Positions 30,401 through 61,512 of a DNA stretch of 64,000 bases are shown here, in pieces. The translations under genes were made by a program, and so were the position numbers. The notes below the pieces were generated by a model. That model did not search any database. It saw only the letters and a list, made by a program, of their open reading frames with translations, and was not told the origin of the DNA. This DNA comes from Haematococcus lacustris. Its lineage: Eukaryota > Chlorophyta > Chlorophyceae > Chlamydomonadales > Haematococcaceae. The stretch's first letter is position 1. Each line of letters opens with the position of its first letter. Location: contig JASKMD010000006.1 of NCBI GenBank assembly GCA_030144725.1, forward strand, positions 6,265,360 through 6,329,359, in the 5' to 3' direction.

Positions 30401-31584
30401 TGGTCAACAGTGCCCTGGCGTCCCCTGAAGCTGGGCAACCAGCTGGCATGGACAGGCAGGCAAAGCGCATCCAGCAAGGCACACGCCCTGGCCTAGACAC
30501 CCCCACTACCAGCCCGGGGGACAGCGAGCGAGGCAGTGGGGGCAGCAGCAGCACGGGGGGGGCGGGCAGTGAGGGGCGGGGAAGCCAGGGGCTGGGCAGC
30601 AGGGGGCACCGCAAGCACCCGCCCAGCTTTGATCCCTCCTCCCCTGCCCTGCCCAGCCCCACACGCCCCCCATCCTCTCAACAGGGAGGGGGTGGGACCA
30701 GCAGGCAGGCAGGGGGGGCGGGGGGAGGGGGAGAGCAGCAGCAGGGGGGAGGCAATGAGTTGCTACTCAGCAGGGCCAGCAGAGATACGGGCGTGCCACA
30801 CAGCAGGGCACCCCAGACTGCTGCTGCACCTTCCCTTCACCCACCAGGTGTGGTGTTCAAACCCCATGCAGGCCAGCCCGGCCACAGCCGCAGTCGCAGC
30901 CAGGGCGCAGGCCTCTCCCTGCCTCACCTCGCTCCCAGTCCCTTGGCGCAAAGCTGGGGCAAGGGGCTGGCTGCGGCTGGCACAGCGGCTGAGCAGCAGT
31001 CAGGGCAGCAGGAGGAGGGCTGGCCAGACGAAGCTCCCACACCCACGCTAGGACAGGCCTCAGGACCGGGATGGGCCAAGCTAGCCGGTCCGTCCACTCC
31101 CCTTGCTTTCGCGAACGGTCACACATCAGGTAGCAACCCTCACACTGCGTCTCGCGGCAGCAGGCATAACTCGGATGGCCTGGCCCCTATCGCACTAGGT
31201 GCTGACGGCCCGGTTCTGCGCCAGGGCTCATCGCTCAGCGCTCCTGGTGTTGCGACGGCGCCCGGGTCTGCGGCCGATGCTGCAGCGCTGGAGATGAGCG
31301 TGCGGTGCAGCTTGGTGGGCACGTTGCGCGACACGCCTGGCGAGCTTTTGTTGTATCCCAATCGCCTTGACTTCGTGGGTATGGACGGCACGAAACGCTG
31401 CGTAGCGTTGCGTGATGTCGAGTCTGTGCGACAGCAGCAGGCGCTCATGGGCGCCACTCAGCTGGCTGTCCGTGTGGCAACGCCCTCTTCAAACGGCGCG
31501 GTGCTACTGTTTGTGGGCATCCCCGACGCCCTGCTGGCATCATTGAAGCAGCGCATCAGTGATTTAGTGACGCAGGCCGACTAA
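10196..31584 (+). CDS. Large C2 / Munc13-homology (MUN) / tandem GRAM domain protein
   Basis: About 35 exons encode roughly 2,200 residues. From exon 2 onward I could join every exon in phase, except for doubt around 22892-23360. Order: disordered N-terminus, C2-type domain(s) (VLEVTVIQAQGLQ ... LNPYVALYL), a MUN/MHD1-like helical region (LWDFEVAFIQALSQWV ... ESWQPLGSSQAYAAS), Ser/Pro-rich spacers, and two GRAM/PH-like domains at the C-terminus. Munc13/UNC13 and plant PATROL1-type proteins work in vesicle tethering and SNARE priming, and GRAM domains bind phosphoinositides. A role in membrane traffic is therefore inferred. The ATG at 10196 (MADDVGVIRAEDLFKG) is the likely start. Its donor is either 10255 (in phase) or 10313 (better consensus but out of phase). 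Two U1 genes sit in the introns. Confidence 0.75.
11560..12075 (+). repeat. Minisatellite, 16-bp unit, in intron 3
   Basis: Begins with a few 15-bp GGGGCAGGGGCCACA units, then about 28 tandem copies of a 16-bp unit GTCAGGGGCAGGGGGT with rare G-to-A variants. The period is not a multiple of three, and all three plus frames are open, so the ORFs across it are artefacts. The G-run density suggests G-quadruplex potential. Confidence 0.95.
12144..16535 (+). CDS. Munc13-like gene, C2-domain exons
   Basis: Exons are 12144-12281, 12491-12549, 12833-12986, 13199-13378, 14167-14244, 14598-14644, 14996-15117, 15304-15374, 15728-15783, 16006-16148 and 16450-16535. The phases 0/2/0/0/0/2/1/0/2/1/0 chain without conflict. 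Residues GVLEVTVIQAQGLQ, then NPYVALYLQ, then LWRTALPHLQ and LDLHLRVRQ follow C2 strand order. GRLALQLRYLA resembles the last C2 strand. Obvious Ca-binding Asp clusters are missing, so a calcium-independent C2 is more likely. The segment GYLTFLFNQLSG is unassigned. Confidence 0.7.
12696..12820 (+). repeat. (CCCCA)25 microsatellite
   Basis: 125 bp of perfect CCCCA repeats ending 12 bases before the acceptor of the C2 exon at 12833. It occupies the place of the polypyrimidine tract. Confidence 0.97.
15197..15264 (+). repeat. Pentanucleotide array CCTGA / CACGA / CCCGA
   Basis: Three successive homogenised pentamer variants (CTGAC, then ACGAC, then CCGAC) in the intron before the exon at 15304. 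Confidence 0.9.
17064..17134 (+). promoter_or_regulatory. U1 snRNA promoter, copy B
   Basis: CCCACCATCGG at -71 to the RNA start, followed by a GGCCGGCCGGCCACG block and CCCCACCCCCTTGATG before the start. Both blocks are shared with copy C and partly with copy A. This is the plant-type USE position. Confidence 0.75.
17135..17297 (+). ncRNA. U1: U1 spliceosomal snRNA, copy B (intronic)
   Basis: The 163-nt sequence is identical to copy A except for one T-to-C change directly after the Sm site (TGTACGGG instead of TGTATGGG). It has the same 5' end, U1-70K loop, U1A loop, Sm site and terminal hairpin. The 3' flank has AATAAGTGAAA, a good match to the plant 3'-box AGTNNAA. It lies in sense orientation in the intron between exons 16450-16535 and 18951-19046 of the Munc13-like gene. 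Its own promoter block suggests independent transcription. Confidence 0.95.
18951..23360 (+). CDS. Munc13-like gene, MUN/MHD1-region exons
   Basis: Exons are 18951-19046, 19611-19643, 19903-19998, 20534-20602, 20984-21106, 21563-21753, 21950-22012, 22376-22505, and less surely 22892-23029 and 23267-23360. The stretch ISLWDFEVAFIQALSQWV ... VARMVAAESWQPLGSSQAYA ... LELERISE resembles the MHD1 core of plant UNC13/PATROL1 proteins (a WV...W.P.S..Q.h.SSVVE.fRI pattern known from the family). Exon 23267-23360 is open in two frames. The frame ELDTRGRLF fits the neighbouring phases, while SSTQGAAYSLALLKARIPQQ looks more protein-like. Confidence 0.6.
20869..20911 (+). repeat. Degenerate interstitial telomere-like repeat
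   Basis: CCCTAACCCTAACCCTAG grading into CCTAATCCTGATCCTAAACC, inside an intron. Confidence 0.7.
21271..21548 (+). repeat. CTG-rich trinucleotide/dodecamer array
   Basis: Runs of CTG broken by ACC, CCG or TAC triplets. They end just before the acceptor of the exon at 21563. All frames are open, so the poly-Leu and poly-Ala ORFs here are not genes. Confidence 0.95.
23387..23456 (+). promoter_or_regulatory. U1 snRNA promoter, copy C
   Basis: CCCACCATTGG at -70, then the same GGCCGGCCGGCCACG and CCCCACCCCCTTGATG blocks as copy B. It starts only 27 bases after the exon ending at 23360. Confidence 0.72.
23457..23619 (+). ncRNA. U1: U1 spliceosomal snRNA, copy C (intronic)
   Basis: 163 nt, apparently identical to copy A. 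The 5' ATACTTACCTG, GATCACGAAGG loop, ATTGCACTCC loop, ATTTTTG Sm site and closing hairpin are all present. The 3' flank AAATAAGTGAAA fits the plant-type 3'-box. It lies in the same orientation as the host Munc13-like gene, in the intron between 23360 and 23839. Confidence 0.95.
23839..28846 (+). CDS. Munc13-like gene, middle exons
   Basis: Exons are 23839-24485, 24910-25401, 25648-25792, 26726-26889, 27321-27404, 27884-27985, 28349-28538 and 28698-28846. The first two carry low-complexity Ser/Pro/Gly spacers ending in helical segments (MTERMAVLRCSLHK, SEWELLRLVQLQVAAHF). The next ones (LRSCLITLLTNAVG, ILTAIHDELRCIQQHLG, EADVLRQFLVSLQAMFEDEV) look helical, as expected for the C-terminal part of a MUN domain. 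Exon 27321-27404 ends CCAG|GCAAGC, a GC-AG intron donor. Confidence 0.65.
25464..25602 (+). repeat. (GGGGCA)n microsatellite, two blocks
   Basis: Two hexanucleotide GGGGCA blocks separated by CCACATGA, in an intron. Related GGGGCA-rich tracts recur at 11560, 13384-13455 and 34893. Confidence 0.95.
27612..27645 (+). repeat. Interstitial telomere-like repeat (TTTGGG to TTAGGG)
   Basis: Three to four TTTGGG units followed by TTAGGG units, in an intron of the Munc13-like gene. The hexamer change within one array is unusual. Confidence 0.75.
29085..31584 (+). CDS. Munc13-like gene, GRAM/PH-like exons and stop
   Basis: Exons are 29085-29189, 29697-29777 and 30031-31584 (TAA). The first GRAM domain is VVFGLVSSERVVSEVRCSL, GGRLVITQ, HVACFTTML, FTLMRNKV, then LAFTGFARGDGERVMALL, matching the GRAM pattern of an entry strand, G-x-L-x-I-T, a CF strand and a C-terminal helix. 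About 350 Ser/Pro/Gly-rich residues follow. A second GRAM/PH-like domain ends the protein (EMSVRCSLVGTLRDTPGELL, LYPNRLDFVGMDG, CVALRDVESVRQQ, then a final helix). Confidence 0.7.
29811..29970 (+). repeat. Short tandem repeat, CTGATCTGGAGCCTGATGC type
   Basis: Imperfect tandem copies built from GATCTGGAGCCTG and ATGCCTGAT blocks, in the last intron of the Munc13-like gene. Confidence 0.85.
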
Positions 31585-32180
31585 GCCTGTATGTGCCCTG
31601 ACGCATGAATATGTCGACGTGGATGGCAGGCGATTTGCGATCATGTACTACGCCACCTTATTCGCCTTTGAGGCTAAGGCCATCATGCCCAACACATGTC
31701 ATGTGGTACTACTGCAAATCTAGCGTTAATGCTGTGGTTATTACAAGTTGCATGCAAGTCGGTTGCGGTTCCGTTTTACTGCATATCTTTTTGTTGTGGC
31801 GCATGGCGCATAACGTGTTACTTATAGAAGGTTGTATTCTTTTTGCTTGCGCTGAGCGGGGCGGGGCGGGGCACTAGGGTGAAGGGTGGGGCAGCCATGT
31901 GACTCTTAGGCTCCATCAGCCTTTGATGCAGCCAACACATGGCTTACGGGAGCCGTCTACAATTATTGCATACACATTTTGAGCATCACCTTGCCTCGAA
32001 GTTGCACTGAGACCCGGCATTGAGATCCGGCATCCGGCATTGAGACATCCATGAAGCGAATATTAACGTGAACTGAATGTGAAAAATGTGTATGTGTATT
32101 AACGTGAACTGAATGTGTACATGTGTGTGACAAGCACGAAAATCCTGAACACATGTTGCTGCCTCGCGTTGCTATTGTTT
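31585..32180. other. Intergenic region
   Basis: 3' flank of the Munc13-like gene and 5' flank of the small ORF at 32181. It is AT-richer than average, with a short duplication (ATTAACGTGAACTGAATGTG at about 32062 and 32098). No gene was seen. Confidence 0.5.
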
Positions 32181-32735
32181 ATGGCGAGGAAGAAGAGACG
32201 AACCGGTGTGGGTGGGCCTAGAGCAGTGCCGGAGGACCCCGACTTCAACCGCGACGAGGCAGCCCAACCTGACTTGACCGAGGCACAGCGCAAAAGGAAG
32301 GCTTCAGGAGATGCCCGCGCTGCCCGCAGCAGGGACAATACGTTCCACGCAAGAAAGGCGCTTTGGGACGCCTTCCTTGACAAGGCTGTGCGCCCACGAG
32401 TGAAGGCCATCAGCGAGCGAGGGGTGATTGGCAGCCTGTTGTTGGGCTTCCTCGTGCGCGGCTTGTTTACCCTGCACGCAGCCGACCAGCTTGACGCGCA
32501 AGGCCAGCCACTGTCATACACAGACACAGACATCCCAGTCTCTGCAGCAGACATCCCGAACCTGAGCTGCAGGAATCTGTACCTGCAGCTGTGCCGCGGC
32601 CTGCCCGGAGACGGCGAGGGCACTCAGCCGAGTGCAGCAGTCGCTGCCGTGCTGGCCGCGCACCCCGACCTGTGTGCTCGCCTCGACATGTTGGGTCTAA
32701 CTTGCACCTTGAAATGTGCCGTTCAACTAAGCTGA
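32181..32735 (+). CDS. Hypothetical protein, 184 aa, possibly mobile-element derived
   Basis: ATG at 32181 (MARKKRRTGVGGPRAVPEDP) to TAA at 32735. The N-terminus is strongly basic with a nuclear-localisation-like KKRR. It is followed by a charged helical segment (TEAQRKRKASGDARAARSRD) and a globular-looking part (AVRPRVKAISERGVIGSLLL). The family was not recognised. A TGTAA lies 13 bases after the stop. An ATG 66 bases upstream is in frame but adds a Cys/Leu-rich leader that looks unrelated. Fragments of coding character downstream (AEAPEDPADPVDPEEPENQ near 33000) may be later exons or decayed parts of the same element. Confidence 0.45.
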   Translation: MARKKRRTGVGGPRAVPEDPDFNRDEAAQPDLTEAQRKRKASGDARAARSRDNTFHARKALWDAFLDKAVRPRVKAISERGVIGSLLLGFLVRGLFTLHAADQLDAQGQPLSYTDTDIPVSAADIPNLSCRNLYLQLCRGLPGDGEGTQPSAAVAAVLAAHPDLCARLDMLGLTCTLKCAVQLS

Positions 32736-35411
32736 ACCTCATATGAATGTAAGAGCTATGCGGAAGGCCTATCATGTACCTTGACTACTACATTGCTACG
32801 ACTACTACTAAGTTGCACCATTGCCAACCTCTCGCCGCGTCCCCGCACGTCACACACCGCGCGTAATGCCGTTAAACAATGCGTAGCCGTTCTGCGGCAT
32901 CTTGCCCGTTACATCGGCTTCAACGGCAGCCGAAGAGCCCGTCAACTGCCGTGCTAACAAAGGGGCCAGCCCCTATGCCCCCTTGCGGAGGCTGAAGCCC
33001 CAGAGGACCCAGCGGACCCAGTGGACCCGGAGGAGCCAGAAAACCAGGCCACCCCTGTGGACACTGGCAGATGGGACAGGGACAGGGATTGAAATGCAGC
33101 CCTCGAACTCCAGCGCATTGGGGAGGCCCCATGCCACCCTCGTGATGGGGTGGGGTAGGAAATTAGATATTGGTGCTGGCTGTTTTAGGGTATAGGGTAC
33201 CGACAGTCGGGTTTCAGCTAACGCAGCTCCTAGTAGTAGGGTAATTTGTGCTGAAGATGTTGTTTGCGTACGCAACAATGGTAAGCACTGTGCATTGGGT
33301 GTTAAAGAGCTACAACCTCTTGTTGCTGCCAAAGCCCACTGCTGACCGCCCCTGCCCAGGGGCACCTCAACAAGTACATGATCCGGGACCAATGACATGA
33401 TATGGATGGCTTACATGCAGGGCAGATTACCACGTTCATCGGGTCTAAGCCCTGTTTGTTCTCCGTGCCAGGGGCAGGCAGCGCCTCGGGGCCCTTCTAG
33501 CTGCACATCTCCGGGAGGCGCTGCACATTGGCCCCATTGCGCTGGAAGTTGAGGCATGGATGTGTGTCACGGTCCCAAACCCGCCGACAGTCAGACTACC
33601 AAAAGAATAGTTGCATGCAACACAGCTGGTGACTCTTAGCAACGCCGTATCATGGTGCATGTTCAATGCGCGAGAATGATGGCACAATTTGAGGTCGTGA
33701 GATGTAACAACATGAAGTGCAGGTTGGTCGCAAACGCACCACCATTGAGGTTGAGGCCCCAACCAACCACCATGCACTGCCAACTGCCAATTCCCTTACT
33801 AAAAACTCTCTCACATCCAACTCGAATTCACCGAGACACTCTGATGATGGCTCACGTCAACCACCACATCTTAACAGTCCCCTCACCTCTCAACGCAGCC
33901 GCAGGAACTTTGCCTTCTGTACAACTGGGCTGCCCTGATGCCTTGGCGGGAGCAACACTCCCCCCTGGCCCCCCTGGCCTCCCCCTGCTGCCCCTGCTGC
34001 CCCTGCTGCTCCCTCTGCCCCCTGAGGCCCTGGTGAGTCCGCTGCGTGGCTGCTGCTGCTGCTAGGGCCAGCTCCTCCCCCCCCGGCACCCCTGCCTGCG
34101 CCACTGCTGCTCGGCCCTGCAGGGAGACCCTGGGAAGGAGGGGGACCCAGCCCCCCAGCCCCACCACCTGGTGAGCATGCAGCGCTTGCACCCTGGTGAG
34201 CGGGTGGGGTGGTGGGTGTTGCCTGAGGTGCCGCTGCTGAGGGGATGCGGCTGCCACCACTGCTGCCGCCGCCAGCACCTCCACCGTGGCTCTGGCCGTG
34301 GTGGGTGTTGGTGTAGATGCCTCCACAGGGGCAGGGCACGCTTGCCACCTCCCACCTGCCAGGCGAGGTGGCAGCCATAGTGGCCTGTAGCCTGAGAAGG
34401 AGGGGAGGTGACCGGGGTGTGGTGGAGGCAGCTGCGCCTGTGCAGACTGGGAGTCTGCTTAAAGTGATGTGCTTGTGGTTTGGTGGTTGAGTTGATTATG
34501 GAGTGGTTAGGTTATGGATGGAGAGCAAGCAGCAGGGCGGGGAGGGAGGGGAGAAGGAGGGCAGGAAGCAGCAGGGCAGGGAGGGAGGGGAGGTGGGAAG
34601 GACAATATGAGTGTGCCACAGATGTGCAGCGCCGGGTGGAACGACTTTCCCGAGTGCCCTACTGGATGTTCTAGCTGCTCCTGCTAGGGTCCAGCTCACC
34701 GCCGGGTGGAGGGTGGCAGTGACGGCACACCGCCCGCACGGGGTGGGCTGCGAGTGCCCTGAGGGCCGAAGAGCGCTAGGCGGCCGCTGCACTGCGGGTT
34801 GCTGCAAGCCAGGGCCCAGGAGGCCGGCTGTGCGCCGTCAAGGGAGGAGGTCAGGCTGCAGGGGGGAGGGGGCGGGCGCAGGGGGGTCAAGAGGAGCAGG
34901 GGCAACAGGGGCAGGGGTCACAGGGGCAGGGGCAGGGGCAACAGGGGCAGGGGTCACAGGGGCAGGGGCAGGGGTCACAGGGGCAGGGGCCATAGGGGCA
35001 GGGGCAGGGTGACCTGGGCTTGTTCCAGGGATGGCTAACCTGATGGGTATCCTTGCCAGCGCCAGCAAGGTGGGCACGCTCAGCTTGCTGCAGCCCTCCT
35101 CATCAGCCAGCAGGCCCTACGGCAGCAGGACACGACACCAGACCTGGGTAACAGGAGCAGGGGCCACGGAGGCCACAGGGTCTGGGTACCTAGGTACTCA
35201 GACCTGCACAGCACCTAGCCGGTGAGAAGACCTCCCTACCCACCCTAGCCAAGTCATTCCGCCCCGTCCTTCTCGCCCAGCAAGGCTGATGGACGCCTGC
35301 CATGACCCTGGCCCACCCCGTTCCTTATCCTGGACCCTGTACACCTGCCCCTGCCCCTGCCCCTGTGGCCCTGCCCCTGTGGCCCTGCCCTTGTGGCCCT
35401 GCTCACTGCAC
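32736..35411. other. Region with coding fragments but no complete gene
   Basis: Contains a short acidic-proline coding fragment near 32985-33075 (+) and an open segment near 33475-33610 (+; LGALLAAHLREALHIGPIAL). Further 3' exons of the minus-strand BTB gene may lie at about 34700-35100 (-; LLADEEGCSKLSVPTLLALA). None could be joined in phase with confidence. Confidence 0.35.
34893..35012 (+). repeat. GGGGCA/ACAGGGGCAGGGGTC minisatellite
   Basis: Tandem GGGGCAACAGGGGCA and GGGGTCACA units. It is the same family as the intronic arrays at 11560 and 25464 but outside that gene. Confidence 0.9.
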
Positions 35412-37252
35412 CTGGAGCACATTCAGCCTGGAAGCCGGTGCGTCATGGAGTGATGCTGCATGGGCAGGCTGCAGCCACTGTAGGCAGTGAGCAGTCAGCC
35501 AGCTCCAGCCACCCTTCTCAGCCGCCACCAGCCAGTCGAGCACATACATTGGATGGCTGCAGGGCAGCAGGGGCCAGGGCAGGGCTGATCACTGTGGCCA
35601 GGTCAGGGCAGTAGGGGCCAGGGCAAGGGAGGGCAGCAGGGGGCAGGGTAGACAAGGTCATTGTGGCCAGGCCAGGGGAGGTCTCTGGTGGAGCTGGAGC
35701 AGGAGGCCCCTACCCTTTCATGGCGGACAGGGGCCAGGCTTGGAGCCAGCAGCGGCAGCGGTGGAGCAGGCTGTCTAGATGCAGCCGCTCTGCTAGCTGC
35801 ACAGAGGAGGCAGCGGCAGCAGCAGAGGCAGCTCACAAATGCTGGTGCCACTTGAAGGCAGCATGTCAGGCTTGCATATGCTCTACCTTGCAGCCTTGCA
35901 GCTGTATTTAGTGGGAGAATAAAACGGCAGCATTAGTAGCGTCGTGCCCTGCTGCCATTGTCGTTCATGAAATGTGTAGCGCTGCTCCCCGCCCTGCCCC
36001 CCGCCCTCACCTGCATCCACTTAACCACATAGTGCGGGTCCTCAGGGTTTGGCGACAGGGCAAAGCTGTTGCACCAGGCCAGGCACTCTGCCAACAGTCC
36101 CTGCAGTGTGTGGCAGGTGGCAGACCCCTGCATGAGGCTGGCAGCCTAGCAGGCAATGAGTGGTGAGGGGTGTGCCAGCACCGTGAGGCTTGGCGTGCCT
36201 GCTTCATGCAACCCTGGACTGGTAAGGTCTGAAGTCTTCAGTTTCATTCAGTTACCAAGTGGACCTCATATTGGTGAATGCCATCAAATCATGATGAAAA
36301 GGTGATGATGATGATGATGATGATAGCACTGCACAATGCGCCAGCCTAGCCAAGCAACCTGATGGATGACGGCTTTGGCAGTGTAAGCCATAACCACAGT
36401 ACCAGGTGCTGAACTGGCACCTGTCGCCAGCACCATGCAGGGCATACTCACATCGTCACTAGTGCTGCACAACACTCTACACTGTGGGCTGTGCTCGCAG
36501 CACTGTGCCAGGCTGCTGATGTCAGGCTGCCTTTGTGCCCAGTGGGTACACTGCTGCTGCCTCTGCTTCCACTCCGTGCATGGGCTGTAGTGTGCCTCGT
36601 GAATCTGCTCCTCCTGCCTCTGCTGCCACTGCCACGGCTGCTGCTGCTGATAATGATGCTGCTGCTGCCGTACTACTTCATGGCTGCTGCTTGCTGAGGT
36701 GTTGCAGCTGTGGTGTCCTAACCAAGGTGTGTGCTGCACGCACCGCGATGTTGTACTTGTGACAAAGCGGGAGGCACATGGCAACGGAATGCGCAGACCA
36801 GCCTGGCCCACGGTTAGCCTGGAATGGCTGGTACAGGCGTGTGACAACTTCCCGCCAGGCAGCTTCATCATCGTCAGGGAGCTGTGGAGGGCGGGGCCAA
36901 TGGTATGTAAAGCATGGCACATGGCGCATGGTGCATGGGGGGCTGGCTCATGTCAAAGGGTTGCACCCACAAACTCCGACATGCTACGTTGAACATAGTC
37001 GATCCCTTGGCCTTGCCATCAACTTCTGAACCATACAGCCCCTCATGCTACCCCAAAGTACAGCACGAGATTGTAATCTACCTTCAGCTGCGCGACTGCT
37101 GGCTGAACTTCAATAGCACTGGCTAGCGTTGAGCTCGCGAGGCACAGGAGCACGCGATGCACCGCGATACATGCGCCCGCCGGCCCCGCCATGACCGCGA
37201 AGTCCGGAGCCGGCCATGCCTCATCAGCGACGGTGGAGGGGCGTGGACCCAT
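35412..37252 (-). CDS. BTB/POZ domain protein, 3' end not determined
   Basis: Minus-strand exons are 37252-37082, 36881-36744, 36145-36011, 35796-35714 and 35556-35412. The ATG at 37252 starts MGPRPSTVADEAWPAPDFAV. The BTB core is VHRVLLCLASSTLASAI, then LPDDDEAAWREVVTRLY, then VAMCLPLCHKYNIA. The motifs PHYVVKWMQ|LAERLHLD span an exon junction and match the region following BTB in algal BTB proteins as I remember them. Phases 0/0/0/2/0 join cleanly. BTB proteins dimerise and often act as Cul3 ubiquitin-ligase adaptors, but no second domain was recognised to suggest a substrate. No stop is assigned. The last exon listed is open but less certain. Confidence 0.7.
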
Positions 37253-39798
37253 TGCGTAGCAAGGCTGAACTACAGACCGGCGAGCTCATAAAATAGCCTG
37301 GCACCCATCAAATGGCGACGCACGCAAAATATACCGCAGAGGTGGTTGTGCGACTGTATTGCGGTCATCGCAATAGTACCCCGCCCCCACATACCCAATG
37401 TACACATGCCTGTCTCTGAGCTTTAGTTATCATCAACATCTTTGTCATTGCATTTGTCATACGAGCCCTACAATCCTTACGCTACGGCAATAGATGTAAT
37501 GAAGCCCGCACCTGCTTACCCAATGTACCCATGTATATTTTTGGGTTGTCTTTACTCCCCAGGATCCAGCCCGTGTTGCGCTTGAGTTGCTCGCGGTGTT
37601 TTCATGCCTAGCCATCTCAAGGGAAACCGAGAGTATGGCTGCATGGCTGCATGGATAGCTGGAGGGTAGTACTTTTTTTTAGTACGCGCTGCCGGTACGA
37701 GCTTGGCCAAACTCATAGATAACAACCCGCATCAACACATGCTGCAGCAAGACATGTTACAATAGCAGTAACCTCAAGTTCTCAGCTCTTGGCCAGCTTT
37801 GTGGGTTAGGCTGATTTCTTTGCTGCTACGACTCCGCCTAGCGGGGCCCCAGCTGGGCCATCGCGGGATGGTCCGGCACATCGCCTTGCTTTTCTGTGTT
37901 TGTGGGTTTTGTGGGGTTTGCGCGACGCTCATCGCAGTGAAGCAGCGATGCTCATCGGTGCGGACTTTCGTTGTTTGCAGGGGTATGTCTGGGTCTAAGC
38001 GTAGCTGGGCAACAGACTGCCCAAGAAACAGCTATCGGAATACAGGACCCAGTGGAGCCGTCAGATGTAGACAGCCTTGGGTGAGTGTGGGTCATGCAAG
38101 CAGTGGATGTGGGTCATGCAACTGGGCCATGGTCTTGTGCAGTACAGAACCTGACTCATAAGCCCGATCACGAGGTTATTTCAGTGTCACCATTACATCT
38201 TGCACTGACGCGACTGAATCTGATGTGGGTACCATGGACTGTCATTGCTCCAGCATGAGCCTGTCATGGCCCTGTGCACTTCCAAGGCATCATCATCCAA
38301 GCACACACGCAGCGCAGCCCTGTATGTTGTCAGCCAGCCTGGCATGTGGCATCATGCACAGGATGTAGCCTGAAGGCCTTTAGACCTTAAACCCCAGCGC
38401 AGCCTCACAGCTTGACAGCCACACACTGCTGGCCAACGAGTGGCTGGGCAGGCTGGGCAGGTTGGTGCGATGACAAGGTGCTGCGCCAGGTGGACAATGG
38501 CAGATGCTGAGCAACTTGTGGGTGGGCATGTGCCAGAACCTTGACAGGAGCATGACAGGCTGGTCAGGCAGGGCTCCATGCAGTCCTGCAGGTGGCATGC
38601 ATGGCGGTTGGGGCCGCAGGGCTGCCAGGCAGCCAATGTTTGGCAGCGTGCCAGAACCATAGCGCATTTCATGCCAGCAACAAGTGAAACAGAACAGACT
38701 GACGTTAGGTCTTCAAGGTTGTGAAAAGCAGCAGCATTGATTTGCAAACAACTCAGACCCCAGCTACATGAGGCCAGCTGGGTAGCTTAGGTGTCCCTAT
38801 TCTCACACCAGGCTATGGCACACCAGCTGTCAAGTTTGGGACTGCCTATTCACCATGGTGGCTGCAGCGATAGAGCAGCTTGGGAATTCATTTTGCACAC
38901 AGTGCCAATAGCAATAAGGTCCTGCATGCGGGCCTGCCAACACTCCTGCCGCTCAGTCCTCCACGCAGTGCAAACGGTGTCAGTGTCAATGTGAACCAAC
39001 CTAGCACAGAGTGCTGCCAGCGTGGGTGTGAGGGGCAGGGGCAGGGGCTCTAAGACAAAGCTCTGCAGACCACTCTTGTGATCAGCAGTACTTCCAAACA
39101 AAGCTGCAGTCCGCATGTGTTGCTGGTGTCAATGCCATGTCCAAAGCTTGTCCCAGAGCCAGGACACCTCACCCCTGCCAGGCGCAACCATGTTGGCCTA
39201 GCCTTGTCGGCTAGTTTAACCTTATCGGCTAGTTAGCTCGGTCATGTGCATGCTAGCGCCTGCCTGGCCTAGCATACCCTAACCTGCTCTGCCTGGTCAG
39301 GGTTTCCTGGGAGGAGTTCAGTCCAGTGCGTTGTCACAGTTGCAGGCAAGAGGCAGGGCGGTGCCACCAGGCATCAAGGCCGGGGGTGCAGCAGCACCTC
39401 TCTCTCTGTACCTGCTTGGCCAAGCTCACACATGGCCAATGCGTCCCAGTGGCCTGCGTGCAGCCTCTGCCCACCTGGCCCACAAGACCGACTCAGTCTG
39501 GCTGGGCTGGCTGGGCTGGCTGGCTTACCTTCACTTTCGTCCTGTTACCTTACTTTACTCATTATAGCTTTGATCTACTTCACCTGTTCTTGGTTAATTT
39601 TGCCTGGACAGTGGTCTGACCCTGGTTGTGACCTTGCAGCACTGCTAACATCGGTGCACTGCAGCTGCTGCTGCTGCTGCTGCCACACTTTGTTCTGTTC
39701 CTGCAACACCTGCCCTGCTCATGCATTTGTTATATAACTGTCTGATTGGTTAGGCTAGTGATGCCAGGCAGCAATTGCCATTGCTTGCTGGTGCGCAG
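37253..39798. other. Divergent upstream region of the BTB and giant rod genes
   Basis: The 5' flank of the minus-strand BTB gene and presumably the 5' region of the plus-strand rod gene. The only notable feature is a possible signal-peptide exon at 37868. Elsewhere I see short ORFs only, and the true first exons of the rod gene are not resolved. Confidence 0.4.
37868..37936 (+). CDS. Candidate signal-peptide exon of the giant rod protein
   Basis: ATG at 37868 encodes MVRHIALLFCVCGFCGVCAT, a basic n-region followed by a long hydrophobic core. A segment starting after the acceptor at 37980 is open and ends at a GTGAGT donor near 38082 (QTAQETAIGIQDPVEPSDVD). The two do not join in phase at the splice sites I can see. 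The link to the rod exon is therefore only positional. Confidence 0.25.

Positions 39799-61512
<21,714 letters not shown>

Noticed and set aside
36296..36330. GATGATGATGATGATG as a box C/D snoRNA start
   Set aside because: It is a simple trinucleotide repeat. No box D with flanking terminal stem was found.
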